A stretch of DNA of 64,000 nt, from positions 164,175,209 through 164,239,208 of the forward strand of contig NC_090730.1 in the NCBI RefSeq assembly GCF_036898095.1, written 5' to 3'. The notes under the pieces were generated by a model. The model searched no databases. It was not told the DNA's origin and saw only the letters and a program-made list of their open reading frames with translations. This document shows positions 1 to 10,319 of the stretch, piece after piece (within the stretch, counting starts at the first letter, position 1; the number at the start of each line of letters is the position of its first letter). The DNA comes from Palaemon carinicauda. Lineage: Eukaryota; Arthropoda; Malacostraca; Decapoda; Palaemonidae. The translations under genes and the position numbers were made by a program.

Positions 1-192
1 AACAGCACCTCTGAAGATTGCCTTGGATGTCGATTGGTTAGTGGAGGTGGATTGATGGGTGTGTCTCTCTATGTTGGATATCACGCTGCGAAGAATACTC
101 ACCCAATTGGTAGAACTGTAACGTTTTTATTTGCAGGAGGTAAGTCAAGTAATAAGAGTAAATATTTATCACTTTTCTTAAAGCCATGTTTT

Positions 193-352
193 CATTTGTG
201 CCAGTTATTAACACCTTCACTAAAACATTGGTGCCAGTTATTAACACCTTCACTAAAAAATTTGTGCCAGTTATTAATACCTTCACTAAAAAATTTGTGC
301 CAGTTATTAACACCGCTAAAAATTGTGCCAGTTATTAACACCTTCACTAAAG
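193..352. repeat. Minisatellite, about 33-bp unit, about 5 copies
   Basis: Five head-to-tail copies of a unit containing GTGCCAGTTATTAACACC followed by TTCACTAAAA. The fourth copy is shortened (TTCA missing). ORFs read across it on both strands only reflect the repeat and have no family resemblance. Confidence 0.9.
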
Positions 353-999
353 ATGAGTTGGGTTTAATTACTTAACAATAAGTAATTAGATTTGGAGAAA
401 TTTGGATCGGGATAAGGGACTTAGATGAAGTTGATGAAGGGGGTTTGTGGATTGCCCATCCTTGGTGAAGGTTTGTGGCACGGACAGCTTTTTAATACAA
501 TACTGTACTGTATTCCAAATGCTCATACATTTCTGTAGAACAAACTAAAGGTGGGTAGGGAAGTAAAGAATCTAATTCATAAATAAAAGCGCAACATTAA
601 GTAATTTATGGGAAGAGTTTTGCACTTCATGTAACCCATACAGTTTTGTAGATTTTTTTCGACATTAAGAATACCTTCAATGGATTCTTTTCAAGTCTTA
701 TAGTAAAGGAGCAGAGAGAACAGGTACTGGGTAGTGTTATATCATGTTTCTTAGATGGGATAAAGATGCTTACATTGCTAAACTAACTTAGGGTACAGGA
801 ACTAAGTATTGTACTCTACTAGAAGTTCCATGATGAAATACAGTCAAGCTTATGGAAGTTTGTCAAACTAAGCCATCTACCAGGACAAGTGGTTGTTGTC
901 AGGGGAAATTCTTCATTTTATTCCTCTATTATGGTAATATATTGACGTTGTCAGTATAAGCAATCAAAAGCTATAGGTTAGTATTATTTTTGGTTTACC
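353..999. other. No gene recognised
   Basis: AT-rich non-coding DNA. I see no long ORF, RNA gene or clear repeat here. Confidence 0.6.
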
Positions 1000-1330
1000 A
1001 AAAAACGGATTTTGAGCGAAGCAAAAAATCTATTTTTGGGCTCAAGCCATGTCATCCTGATGGAAGATTCCTTCAGTAGCTTCCTAAGGGTATATATGAC
1101 TACAAGTAGATATTCCCAGATAATTAAACTAAAGGTTTCACAGACTTCTAACTTCTGGCGCGAGTACCCATAAGGTTTCCCTTTAGGATATCGTATAATA
1201 ACAGGGGACGTATGCTTGACATGCCACATAGCTATCTGCACCCCAAATTGCGTTTACGCTTCTAGGGGGAAGTGTGGCAAGTTATGGGAGGAGCCGTTAC
1301 AAAGTTCTCCTCCTCCGTTACTGTTACGGT
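1000..1330. mobile_element. Decayed DIRS terminus (family of element H)
   Basis: Starts with AAAACGGATTTTGAGCGAAG and runs through a region resembling 51052-51400, with GCCATGTCATCCTGATGGAAG, a 'tattccca' block and 'gcgagta.cc' spaced as in element H. It is clearly diverged from H and lacks the opposite arm. I read it as a solo or truncated terminus. The 1331-1606 stretch after it holds nothing I recognise. Confidence 0.7.
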
Positions 1331-1987
1331 ACTCGGCGACGTCAACATCCGGTCACCATCTTGGTTGACGTCATTGTAACCTAAGACCACCGTTTCAAAT
1401 TCTTTAGAATAGCTACCCTAGTTTCTTGTTTCATCCTCAGGATTATAATAATGTCTTTTAGGATAAGGCTATTAAAAAAACTTTTCTTACTCCTGTGCAT
1501 TTATCTCCCTTACAAAGATTAGGGCATATAAAGCCACACTCCTCTAAATTTCCATGCTGATGAAAACACTTCTATGGCAAAATCACAAATTTTTAAGTAA
1601 TTTGTATTTTTCAATATTAAACTTAGCCGGTGATCATATAAGCTGTCAGCTCTGCTGCCCGACAGAAAAACCTAAGGACAAAATACGCCAGCGATCGCTA
1701 TACAGGTGGGGGTGTACATCAACAGCGCCATCTGTCGAGCAGGTACTCAAGTACTCCATGTAAACACAGAACCAATTTTCTCTCTGTCGTGCCACCGGCA
1801 AGACCTACTAAATACGCTGTTGCTTACTGGATTGATTTTCACAGATTTTGGTGAAGTACTCATTTCTAGTTATTAGCTTTCGCTTTGCAGAGGTTATCTT
1901 CAATACTTCCTTGCATTCTTTGATTGAATTTTGGATTATTTGTTGACGACTTGGATAGATTTTGAATTCCCCTTTGACTAATTCAAG

Positions 1988-4231
1988 ATGGCTGACCCTT
2001 CTCAAGTCCCTAAATACAGAAAGTGTAGTGCTAGGGACTGTTCAAGGCGTCTTCCGAAGGCCTCTATCGATCCGCACACCATTTGTTCCAATTGTCGGGG
2101 TAAAACCTGTCAATTGGAAGATCGATGTGAGGAATGCGTTGGGCTTTCGGAATTCGATTTTCTCGAATTCCTGAAATATTCACGTAGGCTAGAGAGAGAT
2201 AGAGTCAGGAGAAGTTCATCTCGCTCCGTTGATTTTTCCTCTCCCCATGCCCCACAACCTATTCCTTCCCCTGTAGTGGTTGCTCCTGATCCCCCTTCTA
2301 GCACTCAACAACCTTCGATGGCGGATATGATGCGTGCCATCCAGGCTCTGGGTGAGAGAGTCGAGTCATTGGCGAGTGACCGTAATCAACTCATGGCAGA
2401 CGTCAAGGAGTTGAAGGGTAAGAGTGCAGTGTGTAGTGACAAAGTGAGTGGAAGTGTTGTGGAAAGTGTTAGTGTTGCGCTTGAGGGTGCGTCTGTTCGT
2501 GCCTGTCGTCCTCCCAGTCCGGGACCTCTTGCAAGCTCCCAAGCCCAGGGGAGAAGCAATGTCGTACGACCAAAGGGTTCGACAGGCTTTAATCAGCGGA
2601 CAGACGTTCCCTCCGTGGTTTCGGACGTATCTTGCCAAGATCGCCCCACCCACAAGAAGACGAGAGAGCCCATTTATTCCTCGTCTGCGGAAGATGTTTC
2701 TCGGAAGAAACAATGGACCAAGGTCTCACGACCTCTCAAACGCAAGGTCCCTTCCGCGCAAGTCCAACGGCCCAGTTGTAGCCACTGGGTCAGTTCGGAC
2801 TCGCTGCAGTCTTCCGATGACTGCACACCTCCTAAGAGAGGCAAAGCGGTACCGCAACAGGCAGTAACACCGTCTGTTGCCGCACCTGCTACTGTAGACC
2901 CTAAGTGGGCTTTACTGCAGACCATGCAGACACAGTTGTCATCTTTAATGCAGGACTTTCGTGCGGAGAAGGTTGACGCTGCACCCGTTAGCCTACAACC
3001 AACCACGGTTGTGCGTCCAGTTGACGCTGAGGCTACCTTCTCCCGCACTCCAGCTGTGAGAGTCCCGCCACCCATGCGCACTGTACCCTGCCAGCCGCAT
3101 GTTGACGTTCGCCGACGCACGGAACCCTCCGTTGACGTTCGCGAGTTACAACAACAACAACCTAAGTTGTTTTGTTTTGACGCGGTGCGTCAACCTCCGC
3201 AACCCACTGTGGTTACCCCTACTCGCCCACAGCAGACTAGACAGTCGGGAGTAGACGCTTTGCGCCCCCGCGCAGCTATGGTTGTTGCCAGCTCACAGAC
3301 TGACCAACAGTTCCATGACGTTGCGTCCAGTGCAGTCACGCATGCACCCGTGCTGCCGGACTCAGCTGACCAGCCAATGCCTACTCCTTTGCCGCTTCCT
3401 CCTCAGCATTCAGACGATGGACTCTCTGATGATGACGACGCTGCACACCTTGACGACCCGCACACGGACATCGACGAACCCAAGACCACGCCTCCCTCCT
3501 TGGACTTTAGGAAAGTACTTGCACTGTTCAAGGATATGTATCCCGATCAGTTTGTTTCTGCGGCCCCACGCTCACCTCCATCTGAGTTCGCTTTTGGCAC
3601 GCAGTCATCCGCGCCTGCCTTTACGAAGCTCGTCCTCGCCCGCTCGTCCAAGAGAGCTTTAAGGGTGTTGGGAGATTGGATGCAGTCCAAAAAACACCTG
3701 GGGAAGACAGCATTCTTGTTTCCCCCTGCGAAACTCGCTTCCAGATCGAGCGTCTGGTATGCCACGGGAGAAGTTCTCGGCTTGGGAGTTCCTGCCTCTG
3801 CCCAGGGCGACTTCTCAAGTCTAGTAGACTCTCCCCGCAGGCTGGCCATGAGACGCTCCAAGATTTGTTGGACTCCTTCAGATTTAGATCATCTGATGAA
3901 AGGAGTGTTCAGAGCGTTCGAAGTGTTTAACTTTTTGGATTGGTGTTTGGGAGCGTTGAGCAGGAAGACCTCCCCTTCTGACAAGGAAACTTCCATGCTC
4001 ATTATGTCCTGCATGGACAAGGCCATACGGGACGGTTCCAGTGAGCTTGCGGCTTCGTTCGTTTCCGGGGTCCTCAAGAAACGAGAAAACCTTTGCTCCT
4101 TCTTGTCAGCTGGAGTAACACAATGTCAGAGGTCGGAGCTTATGTTTGCTCCTCTCTCGAAGTGCCTTTTCCCAGAGGAGTTGATCAAGGAGATTGCTGC
4201 CTCCTTGATTCAAAAAGACACGCATGACCTA
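1988..4231 (+). CDS. DIRS ORF1 (Gag-like), element A, N-terminal part
   Basis: About 748 residues before a foreign insertion supplies the stop. It begins at the ATG in the CAAGATGG context, the same start (MADPS) as in element B. Residues 13-50 form a Cys/His cluster (C13, C18, H30, C33, C36, C41, C47, C50; core DPHTICSNCRGKTC) that looks metal-binding. A short coiled-coil-like stretch (IQALGERVESLASDRNQL) follows near residues 117-134. The middle is Pro/Gln/Val-rich and low in complexity. The last about 250 residues are well conserved with B (LGVPASAQGDFSSLVDSPRR). The likely role is particle or RNA binding in retrotransposition, inferred from position. The reading frame resumes at 5811 once the insertion and one TA are removed. 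Confidence 0.85.
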
Positions 4232-5808
4232 TAGTCTATTTTTTATAGCGGTGCATATTTGCACCCACTCACAGGGGTGCCCTTTTAGCTCGGAAAGGTT
4301 CCTGATACCTGATTGGTCGGAAGTATTTTTGTCCGAACACCTTCATTGTTCTCGAATAATTACCAAGTAATGTGAATCGAAACTTATTTGTTAACCTATA
4401 TTTCTCCATCAGATATATGTTTTGTCAATAAACAATGTGAAAGAATGAATATATTATAAAGAATCGTCTTGGTAAGTCTAAATTTAATAACACAATCCGC
4501 CGAAGTCAACGACAGCAGCTTGTTTTCGGATGCACGCTTTGTAATTTTGTAATTTTTCACACATTTTAACGCAAATTGGGATAAATTACACTCAGCATAA
4601 GTTAAACATGTTATTGTAAACTTTCTTTGAATACCAGAATTTACCAAAATCATGGAATTAATAAAACCCGATATTTGTGAAAACTTATGGGGAGGTAAAA
4701 GAACAGCCTGTAGCGGCCTGGCGGGAAAACAATCCCTTCTGACTTGTAGACGCAGTTTTCCTTTCAGTTTCAATAGTCTTGCATTGTCTCTCTTCGTATT
4801 ATTTTGCTTATTATTTTCCCACATTCTTGTTCCTCACCTAATATCTATCTATTTTCCCGATATCACTTCTTCCATAAATGGGATATCCGCACTACGATTC
4901 CTTATTTCTTTTCCTCTGTCGAAAGTGATGGCTTGAAGGGAAGCGCGTGCTAGTCTCATTAAAATAGTGTAGAGGCGGGAATAAAGATAAAATACTATGC
5001 TTAATTTCAGGTTTACAGAATAGGTTATACTTAATACACAGCATAAAATTTATGTTGTTATTATTTATATGCTTACTGACGTAAGGTACAAAACATAAGG
5101 AAACGTAGTGCGGATATCAAATAGGCCTATATGAAAGAAGGGATATCGGGGAAAATAGATAGATATTATGTGAGGAACAGGAATGTGGGAAAATACTAAG
5201 CAAAACAATACAAAGAGAGACAATGCAAGACTATTTAAACTGAAAGGAATAGGCCGAACTATATTACGAAAGAAAAAAAAAACTGCGTCTACAAGTCAGA
5301 AGGGATCGTTTTCCCGCCAGGCCGCTACAGGCTGTTCTTTTACCTCCCCATAAGTTTTCACGAATATCGGGTTTTATTAATTCCATGATTTTGGTAAATT
5401 CTGGTATTCAAAGAAAGTTTATAATAACATGTTTAACTTATGCTGAGTGTAATTTATCCCAATTTGCGTTAAAATGTGTGAAAAATTACAAAATTACAAA
5501 GCGTGCATCCGAAAACAAGCTGCTGTCGTTGACTTCGGCGGATTGTGTTATTAAATTTAGACTTACCAAGACGGTTCTTTATAATATATATATTCTTTCA
5601 CATTGTCTATTGACAAAACATATATCTGATGGAGAAATATAGGTTAATAAATAAGTTTCAATTCACATTACTTAGTGATTATTCGAGAACAATGAAGGTG
5701 TTCGGACAAAAATACTTCCGACCAATCAGGTATCAGGAACCTTTCCGAGCTAAAAGGGCACCCCTGTGAGTGGGTGCAAATATGCACCGCTATAAAAAAT
5801 AGACTATA
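4232..5808. mobile_element. Large foldback DNA transposon-like element with TA duplication, inserted in Gag
   Basis: A 1.58-kb near-palindrome. The left arm (4232 to about 4895) pairs with the right arm (about 5100-5808), with about 200 bp of unpaired centre. The ends are TAGTCTATTTTTTATAGCGG and its complement, flanked by TA on both sides (4230-4231 and 5809-5810). Removing the element and one TA gives a site the same length as the equivalent position in element B and restores the Gag frame, so the boundaries are well supported. It contains the block GCCCTTTTAGCTCGGAAA, shared with the 197-bp MITEs at 50535 and 60046. No transposase ORF is visible. TA target duplication is typical of Tc1/mariner-type mobilisation, so it is probably a non-autonomous passenger. 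ORFs at 4396-4824 and 5385-5642 are mirror images on the two arms, not genes. Confidence 0.88.
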
Positions 5809-5810
5809 GT

Positions 5811-5991
5811 TGCGTCATCTGCACGCAAAGCCACCCCTTTGCCTTCCGTGTCTAGACCCAGGATGGATACTCCAGCGTCAAGATTTATTCCGCCCTTTCG
5901 TGGCAGAGCCTCCAGCAGAGGAGGTGCTCGTGCCGAAGGGAAACGGGGGAGCAAGAAGAAAGGTACCAAGTCCTTTAGAGGCAGAGTCTGA
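5811..5991 (+). CDS. DIRS ORF1 (Gag-like), element A, C-terminal part
   Basis: Continuation of the Gag frame after the foldback insertion. It carries the conserved ASSARK start and a basic Gly/Arg-rich tail (FIPPFRGRA...SRGGARAEGKR, ending RGRV then TGA at 5989-5991), closely matching the end of ORF1 in element B (13300-13478). The basic tail may bind nucleic acid; this is inferred from composition. It overlaps the start of the RT frame, which lies +1 relative to Gag. Confidence 0.8.
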
Positions 5992-5992
5992 C

Positions 5993-7289
5993 TGCCACCT
6001 TCTTCAGACAGCAGTGGGAGCCAGACTCAAGAACTACTGGCAGTCCTGGAAGAACAGGGGCGCAGATGCACAATCTGTGAAGTTGCTCAGAGAAGGGTAC
6101 AAGATCCCATTCTTGCGCAAGCCCCCTCTAGCAACGACTCCCATCTACCTCTCTCCCAGGTACAGAGAGGAGGACAAGAGACTAGCTTTGAAGCAAGAGG
6201 TGTCTCTCTTACTAGAAAAGGGAGCGGTAGTCAAAGTCCGGGACCATCAATCCCCGGGCTTCTACAACCGTCTCTTCTTAGTGGTAAAGAAGACAGGAGG
6301 GTGGAGACCGGTGCTAGACGTCAGTGCTCTGAATGTCTTTGTCACCAAGCAGACGTTCGCCATGGAGACGACAAAGTCTGTTCTAGCAGCGGTCAGGAAG
6401 GAAGACTGGATGGTCTCTTTAGACCTCAAGGACGCTTACTTTCACGTCCCCATCCACCCAGATTCCCAACCTTTTCTAAGGTTCGTTTACGGGAAGGTTG
6501 TCTACCAATTTCAAGCCCTGTGCTTTGGCCTAAGCACGGCGCCTCTTGTCTTTACGAAACTGATGAGGAATATTGCCAAATTCCTGCATTTAGCAGACAT
6601 CAGAGCCTCCCTCTATTTGGACGACTGGCTTTTAAGAGCTTCGTCCAGTCGTCGCTGTCTGGAGAATCTAAAGTGGACTCTAGATCTGACCAAGGAATTG
6701 GGTCTCCTGGTCAATATGGAAAAGTCCCAACTGGTCCCATCCCAAACTATAGTGTACCTAGGGATGGAGATTCACAGTCAAGCTTTTCGGGCTTTTCCGT
6801 CGGCCCCCAGAATAAGTCAAGCCCAAGGATGCATCCAGAACATGCTAATGAAGGACCGATGTTCAGTCAGACAGTGGATGAGTCTGATAGGGACGCTTTC
6901 ATCACTGGACCAGTTCATTGCGTTAGGGAGACTGCACCTCCGTCCCCTTCAATTTCACCTGGCTGTTCACTGGAGAAAGGACAAGACGCTAGAAGCGGTC
7001 TCGATCCCTATTTCCGAGAAGATGAAGTCATCACTGACCTGGTGGAAGGACAACATCAACCTCAGAGAGGGTCTGCCCCTGACTGTTCAGACCCCCAACC
7101 ACGTTCTCTTCTCGGACGCATCGGACACGGGCTGGGGTGCGACATTAGACGGTCGGGAATGCTCGGGCACCTGGAACTCGGAGCAAAGAGCGTTACATAT
7201 CAACTGCAAGGAGCTACTGGCAGTTCATCTGGCCTTGAAAAGCTTCAAGTCCCTCCTTCTAGGCAAGGTGGTGGAGGTGAACTCCGATA
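5993..7289 (+). CDS. DIRS ORF2 reverse transcriptase-RNase H, element A, first part
   Basis: The open frame runs from 5810. Homology to element B begins near 5995, and no convincing own start codon is seen, so the start is approximate. RT motifs in order: PGFYNRLFLV, GWRPVLDVSALN, MVSLDLKDAYFHVPI (motif A aspartate), FGLSTAPLVFTKLM, and the catalytic box YLDDWLL at 6614-6634. RNase H begins at LFSDASDTGWGATLDG (about 7106-7150), followed by HINCKELLAVHLAL. The frame is broken at about 7290 by a 0.63-kb repeat, just after VVEVNSD. The enzyme copies element RNA to DNA. RT and RNase H residues look intact. The insertion length keeps the downstream part in the same frame, but the insert carries stops (7526-7528). 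Confidence 0.9.
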
Positions 7290-7914
7290 CTACCGCTAGA
7301 GAGTTAGGGGGTCCTTTGACTGGCCAGACAGTACCATATTGGATCCTTCTCTCTGGTTACGGTTCTTTCCCTTTCCCTACACAGACACCGAATAGTCTGG
7401 CCTATTCTTTACAGATTCTCCTCTGTCCTCATACACCTGACAACACTGAGATTACTAAACAATTCTTCTTCACCCAAGGGGTTAACTACGGCAATGTAAT
7501 TGTTCAGTGGCTACTTTCCTCTTGGTAAGGGTAGAAGAGACTCTTCAGCTATGGTAAGCACCTCTTCTAGGAGAAGGACACTCCAAAATCAAACCATTGT
7601 TCTCTAGTCTTGGGTAGTGCTATAGCCTCTGTACCATGGCCTTCCACTGTCTTGGGTTAGAGTTCTCTTGCTTGAGGGTACACTCAGGCACACTATTGTA
7701 TCTGGTTTCTCTTTCTCTTGTTTTGTTCAAGTTGTTATAGTTTATATAGGAAATATTTATTTAAATGTTGTTACTATTCTTAAAATATTTTATTTTTCCT
7801 TGTTTCCTTTCCTCACTGAGCTATTTTCCCTGTTGGGGCCCCTGGGCTTATAGCATCCTGCTTTTCCAACTAGGGTTATAGCTTAGCATTTAATAATAAT
7901 AATAATAATAATAA
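7290..7914 (+). mobile_element. 0.63-kb (AAT)n-tailed repeat inserted in ORF2 of element A
   Basis: Interrupts ORF2 between the RNase H motif VEVNSD and the continuation at 7915. It starts ACCGCTAGAGAGTTAGGGGG and ends in a run of AAT units (about 7891-7914). A second copy at about 62668-63297 begins and ends at the same points, so this is a defined family rather than random DNA. It contains GGGGCCCCTGGGCTTATAGC near its 3' end. A 3' simple-repeat tail is typical of SINE or LINE copies made by target-primed reverse transcription. No tRNA-like promoter boxes or coding potential are evident, so the class is unresolved. Confidence 0.8.
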
Positions 7915-8674
7915 CACCACGGCCTTGGCGTACATCTCCAAGCAAGGAGGGACCCATTCTATGAAGTTGTACGAGATCGCAAGGGACCTCCTCACCTGGT
8001 CAAGAGATCTAAACCTGTCTCTAGTAACGAGGTTCATTCAAGGCAACATGAATGTCATGGCGGACCGCCTCAGTCGGAAGGGTCAAATCATCCCAACAGA
8101 ATGGACCCTTCACAAGAATGTATGCAAGAGACTTTGGGCCACATGGGGCCAACCTACCATAGATCTCTTTGCAACCTCAATGACCAAGAGGCTCCCAAAT
8201 TATTGCTCGCCAATCCCGGACCCAGCAGCAGTTCATATAGATGCTTTTCTACTGGATTGGTCCCATCTAGACCTTTATGCATCCCCCCCGTTCAAGATTG
8301 TCAACAAGGTACTGCAGAAGTTCGCCTCTCACGAAGGGACAAGGTTGACGTTGGTTGCTCCCCTCTGGCCCGCGAGAGAATGGTTCACCGAGGTACTGCA
8401 ATGGCTGGTGGACGTTCCCAGAACTCTTCCGCTAAGAGTGGACCTTCTACGTCAGCCACACGTAAAGAAGGTACACCCAAGCCTCCACGCTCTTCGTCTG
8501 ACTGCCTTCAGACTATCGAAAGACTCTCGAGAGCTAGAGGCTTTTCGAAGGAGGCAGCCAGGGCGATTGCTAGAGCAAGGAGGACATCCACTCTTAGAGT
8601 CTACCAGTCGAAGTGGGAAGTCTTCCGAAGCTGGTGCAAGTCGGTATCAGTATCCTCAACCAGTACCTCTGTAA
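7915..8674 (+). CDS. DIRS ORF2, element A, RNase H end and methyltransferase-like region
   Basis: Continuation of ORF2 after the insertion. AYISKQGGTHS and VTRFIQGNMNVMADRLSR complete the RNase H domain. The region with TIDLFATSMTKRLPNYCSP, IDAFLLDWSHLDLYASPPF and the following NKVLQKF matches the segment that DIRS1-like elements carry after RNase H and that is usually annotated as a DAM-like adenine methyltransferase. I see a PPF where a DPPY-type motif is expected, so catalysis is doubtful. The C-terminus overlaps the recombinase frame by about 295 bp. Confidence 0.82.
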
Positions 8675-9570
8675 CTCAAATAGCTGACTTCCTTTTATAC
8701 CTGAGGAAGGAAAGATCTCTTTCAGCTCCCACGATCAAGGGTTACAGAAGCATGTTGGCAGCAGTCTTCCGTCACAGAGGCTTAGATCTTTCCAACAACA
8801 AAGATCTACAGGACCTCCTTAAGTCTTTTGAGACCTCGAAGGAGCGTCGATTGGCCACACCAGGTTGGAATTTAGACGTGGTACTAAGATTCCTTATGTC
8901 AGAAAGGTTCGAGCCGCTACAATCAGCCTCCTTTAAAGATCTCACTTTAAAGACTCTTTTCCTCGTCTGCTTAGCTACAGCTAAAAGAGTCAGTGAGATA
9001 CACGCCTTCAGCAGGAACATCGGATTTTCATCTGAAACGGCTACATGTTCTTTGCAGCTTGGTTTTCTAGCCAAAAACGAACTACCTTCTCGTCCTTGGC
9101 CGAAATCGTTCGATATTCCAAGCCTTTCTAATTTGGTTGGAAATGAACTAGAAAGAGTCTTGTGCCCTGTTAGAGCTCTTAAGTTCTATTTAAAACGAAC
9201 TAAACCTTTACGAGGACAGTCAGAAGCTTTATGGTGTGCTATTAAGAAACCTTTACCTATGTCGAAGAATGCAGTTTCCTATTATATTAGACTGTTGATA
9301 CGAGAAGCTCATTCCCATCTGAATGAGGAAGACCATGCTTTGCTGAAGGTAAGGACACATGAAGTTAGAGCTGTCGCAACTTCAGTGGCCTTCAAACAAA
9401 ACAGATCTCTGCAGAGTATAATGGACGCAACCTATTGGAGAAGCAAGTCAGTGTTCGCGTCTTTTTATCTTAAAGATGTCCAGTCTCTTTACGAGAACTG
9501 CTACACCCTGGGACCATTCGTAGCAGTGAGTGCAGTAGTGGGTGAGGGCTCAACCACTACATTCCCCTAA
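8380..9570 (+). CDS. DIRS ORF3 tyrosine recombinase, element A
   Basis: About 396 residues from the ATG at 8380 (MVHRGT), chosen because homologous starts MVHRGTSMA and M[AT]HRGTSMA are conserved in the other copies; the open frame extends further upstream as overlap. The N-terminal core-binding domain (IERLSRARGFSKEAA, TLRVYQSKWEVFRSWC, IADFLLYLRKERSLS) precedes a catalytic domain with the usual set: R203 in TAKRVSEIHAF, H327-x-x-R330 in THEVRAVATSVAF, and Y363 in FASFYLKDVQ. The frame ends TAA after STTTFP. In DIRS elements this enzyme inserts circular cDNA without target duplication, replacing a DDE integrase. All catalytic residues are present and the frame is unbroken. Confidence 0.93.
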   Translation: MVHRGTAMAGGRSQNSSAKSGPSTSATRKEGTPKPPRSSSDCLQTIERLSRARGFSKEAARAIARARRTSTLRVYQSKWEVFRSWCKSVSVSSTSTSVTQIADFLLYLRKERSLSAPTIKGYRSMLAAVFRHRGLDLSNNKDLQDLLKSFETSKERRLATPGWNLDVVLRFLMSERFEPLQSASFKDLTLKTLFLVCLATAKRVSEIHAFSRNIGFSSETATCSLQLGFLAKNELPSRPWPKSFDIPSLSNLVGNELERVLCPVRALKFYLKRTKPLRGQSEALWCAIKKPLPMSKNAVSYYIRLLIREAHSHLNEEDHALLKVRTHEVRAVATSVAFKQNRSLQSIMDATYWRSKSVFASFYLKDVQSLYENCYTLGPFVAVSAVVGEGSTTTFP

Positions 9571-10011
9571 TTCCATAACCTTTTTTAATCTTTCTCTTGA
9601 AATGTTTTTTATTGTTGTTTTTGGGTTGTCCGGAAGGCTAAGAAGCCTTTCGCATCCTGGTTGATTTGGCGGGTGGTCAAATTCTTTTCTTGAGAAGCGC
9701 CTAGATTAGAGGTTTTGATGAGGTCCTTTAGTATGGGTTGCAACCCTTGATACTTCAGCTCCTAGGAGTCGCTCAGCATCCTATGAGGATCGCGAGGCTC
9801 AGTAAGGAAGACGTACTTAAAAAGGCAGAGTAATTGTTCAAGTCGACTTCCTTACCAGGTACTTATTTATTTTATGTTTGTTATTTTGAATAACTGCTAA
9901 AATGAAATACAAAATACTTAGCTCTTAATAATGTAAACATGTAATGCTGGTCTCTACCCACCCCCCTGGGTGTGAATCAGCTTATATGATCACCGGCTAA
10001 GTTTAATATTG

Positions 10012-10319
10012 AAAAATGTTATTTTTATTAATAAAATAAATTTTTTAATATACTTACCCGGTGATCATATATTAAAGGACCCTCCCTTCCTCCCCAATAG
10101 AGACCCAGTGGACCGAGGAGAAAATTGGTTCTGTGTTTACATGGAGTACTTGAGTACCTGCTCGACAGATGGCGCTGTTGATGTACACCCCCACCTGTAT
10201 AGCGATCGCTGGCGTATTTTGTCCTTAGGTTTTTCTGTCGGGCAGCAGAGCTGACAGCTTATATGATCACCGGGTAAGTATATTCAAAAATTTATTTTAT
10301 TAATAAAAATAACATTTTT
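10012..10319. repeat. Right terminal foldback of element A
   Basis: A 308-bp inverted structure. AAAAATGTTATTTTTATTAA at 10012 pairs with the complementary sequence ending at 10319, and the arms continue through TTACCCGGTGATCATAT. Between the arms lies the inverted copy of the left terminal body, with GCGATCGC and GACAGATGGCGCTGTTGATG. A separate short copy of the left tip lies just inside it (9985-10017). Confidence 0.88.

Larger units (their letters stand above)
1607..10319 (+). mobile_element. DIRS-type retrotransposon, element A (nearly intact)
   Basis: Full-length tyrosine-recombinase retroelement carrying Gag-like ORF1, RT-RNase H ORF2 and tyrosine-recombinase ORF3. The left end (TTTTTCAATATTAAACTTAG at about 1606) recurs inverted at 9985-10017, and the left terminal body (about 1630-1790) recurs inverted at about 10125-10260. 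The right side ends in an extra foldback. Two later insertions (4232-5808 and about 7290-7914) interrupt ORF1 and ORF2. Without them the element is about 6.5 kb, the same size as B. The two ends share private variants (GTAAACACAG; an extra A in ATATAAGCTG), which suggests recent replication. No LTR, protease or DDE integrase is present. Confidence 0.93.

Noticed and set aside
4396..5642. Two similar ORFs (4396-4824 minus, 5385-5642 plus)
   Set aside because: They are mirror readings of the two arms of a foldback element, not genes.
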